Shown piece by piece: positions 33,713 through 34,268 of a DNA stretch of 34,268 nt (position 1 is its first letter; every line of letters begins with the position of its first letter). Source of the stretch: Flavobacteriales bacterium (GTDB lineage Bacteria; Bacteroidota; Bacteroidia; Flavobacteriales; UBA7312); contig PAYR01000036.1 of the NCBI GenBank assembly GCA_002715345.1, positions 1-34,268 on the forward strand, given 5' to 3'. The notes beneath the pieces were generated by a model. It did no database searches and had not been told where the DNA came from. It saw only the letters and a list, made by a program, of their open reading frames with translations. Position numbers and translations under genes: made by a program.

Positions 33713-34268
33713 ATGAGAATTGCTATTTTTGGAACAAGAGGGATACCTAACAGATATGGGGGGTTTGAACAGTTTGCTGAGTATTTAGCTGTTGGCTTAG
33801 TAGAAAGAGGACATCAAGTAGTCGTTTATAATTCGCACACGCACCCCTATCAAAAAAAAACTTTTAAAGGTGTTAGTATTCATCATCAATATGATCCTGA
33901 AAATTGGATGGGTACTTTTGGCCAGTTTTTGTATGATTTAAATTGTATTCTAGATACTAGAAAGCATAATTTCGATATTGTTCTTCAATTAGGCTATGCG
34001 AGTAGTTCTATTTGGAATCCTTTATTGAAAAAAACAACCACCATTGTTACAAACATGGATGGATTGGAATGGAAAAGGAATAAGTATAATAGAGCTGTAC
34101 AAGCATTCTTGAAAGTAGCAGAGTCGCTTACTATTAAATTTAATCAACATTTTGTTGCTGATTCAATAGGAATACAATCTTATTTACAAAAGAAATACAA
34201 AGTAAAATCACATTTCATACCCTACGGAGCACATTCGATTAAGAATCCTGATTTAGCTATTCTTAAAA
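33713..34268 (+). CDS. Glycosyltransferase family 4 with DUF1972 N-terminus (cut by window edge)
   Basis: An open reading frame of 185 codons from ATG 33713 runs off the right edge without a stop. It begins MRIAIFGTRGIPNRYGGFEQ, continues FAEYLAVGLVERGHQVVVYNSHTHPY, and has VTNMDGLEWKRNKYN and FVADSIGIQSYLQKKY. This is the DUF1972-type GT4 N-terminal domain found in rhamnosyltransferase-like enzymes such as WchF. The nucleotide-sugar-binding C-terminal half lies outside the window. It starts 3 bp after the WbpM-type gene and carries a run of nine A at 33852-33860. Confidence 0.9.
   Translation, partial: MRIAIFGTRGIPNRYGGFEQFAEYLAVGLVERGHQVVVYNSHTHPYQKKTFKGVSIHHQYDPENWMGTFGQFLYDLNCILDTRKHNFDIVLQLGYASSSIWNPLLKKTTTIVTNMDGLEWKRNKYNRAVQAFLKVAESLTIKFNQHFVADSIGIQSYLQKKYKVKSHFIPYGAHSIKNPDLAILK

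Noticed and set aside
13796-34268. Capsule (Wza/Wzc) locus
   Set aside because: No outer-membrane export lipoprotein or tyrosine autokinase is present, and the Wzz-like protein has no kinase domain; an O-antigen or A-LPS-like locus fits better.
1-34268. Horizontal-transfer marks such as insertion sequences, integrase, tRNA or att repeats around the polysaccharide locus
   Set aside because: None seen on either strand; the glycan genes are AT-rich like the rest of the window, and the right border lies outside.

Overview
The window looks like chromosome from an AT-rich Bacteroidota, most likely Flavobacteriales and possibly close to Crocinitomicaceae. The type IX secretion (T9SS) set porP-gldK-gldL-gldM-gldN, promoters of the Bacteroidota form TTG-N20-TAnnTTTG, and the order miaB / sigma-54 activator / lptE / TPR protein / secG / groES all point that way. 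The family-level placement is inference. No rRNA, tRNA, insertion sequence, integrase or CRISPR array is visible, and no gene-free stretch exceeds about 200 bases.

Region 1 (1-4370, minus strand) is a housekeeping and envelope operon: miaB (tRNA modification), a sigma-54 activator without a sensor domain, lptE (LPS transport lipoprotein), a small TPR protein, secG, and the first 28 codons of groES at the window edge. Its genes overlap or nearly touch until the secG-groES gap. That gap holds a long inverted repeat that also reads as a sigma-54-type -24/-12 promoter facing groES. Region 2 (4579-8044, plus) is topA followed one base later by an arginase-fold protein that has lost several metal ligands. 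Region 3 (8157-13680, plus) encodes the T9SS core: a PorP/SprF outer-membrane protein, the GldK lipoprotein and GldN (periplasmic ring), and GldL and GldM (proton-driven inner-membrane motor). It ends at a strong intrinsic terminator.

Region 4 (13796 to the right edge, plus) is a polysaccharide operon of more than 20 kb whose genes overlap at 13 of 17 junctions. It opens with four enzymes of the Wbp pathway to UDP-2,3-diacetamido-2,3-dideoxyglucuronic acid (WbpA-B-D-E types). These are followed by two Wzx-type flippases, an asparagine-synthase-like protein, glycosyltransferases, two O-antigen polymerase/ligase-type proteins, a Wzz-like chain-length protein, a WecB/WbpI-type epimerase, UDP-glucose dehydrogenase, a WecA/WbpL-type initiating transferase, a WbpM-type dehydratase and a final glycosyltransferase cut by the edge. 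No Wza or Wzc-kinase gene is seen, so an O-antigen or A-LPS-like acidic glycan is more likely than a capsule.

The main idea to follow up is the adjacency of regions 3 and 4. In Porphyromonas gingivalis, T9SS cargo is attached to A-LPS through a modified uronamide sugar made by the Wbp/Vim pathway. Here the T9SS motor/ring genes sit directly beside a Wbp pathway and a candidate amidating enzyme. Other points worth checking are the possible sigma-54 control of groES, the arginase-like pseudoenzyme, and a perfect 15-bp-arm palindrome inside the start of gldM.
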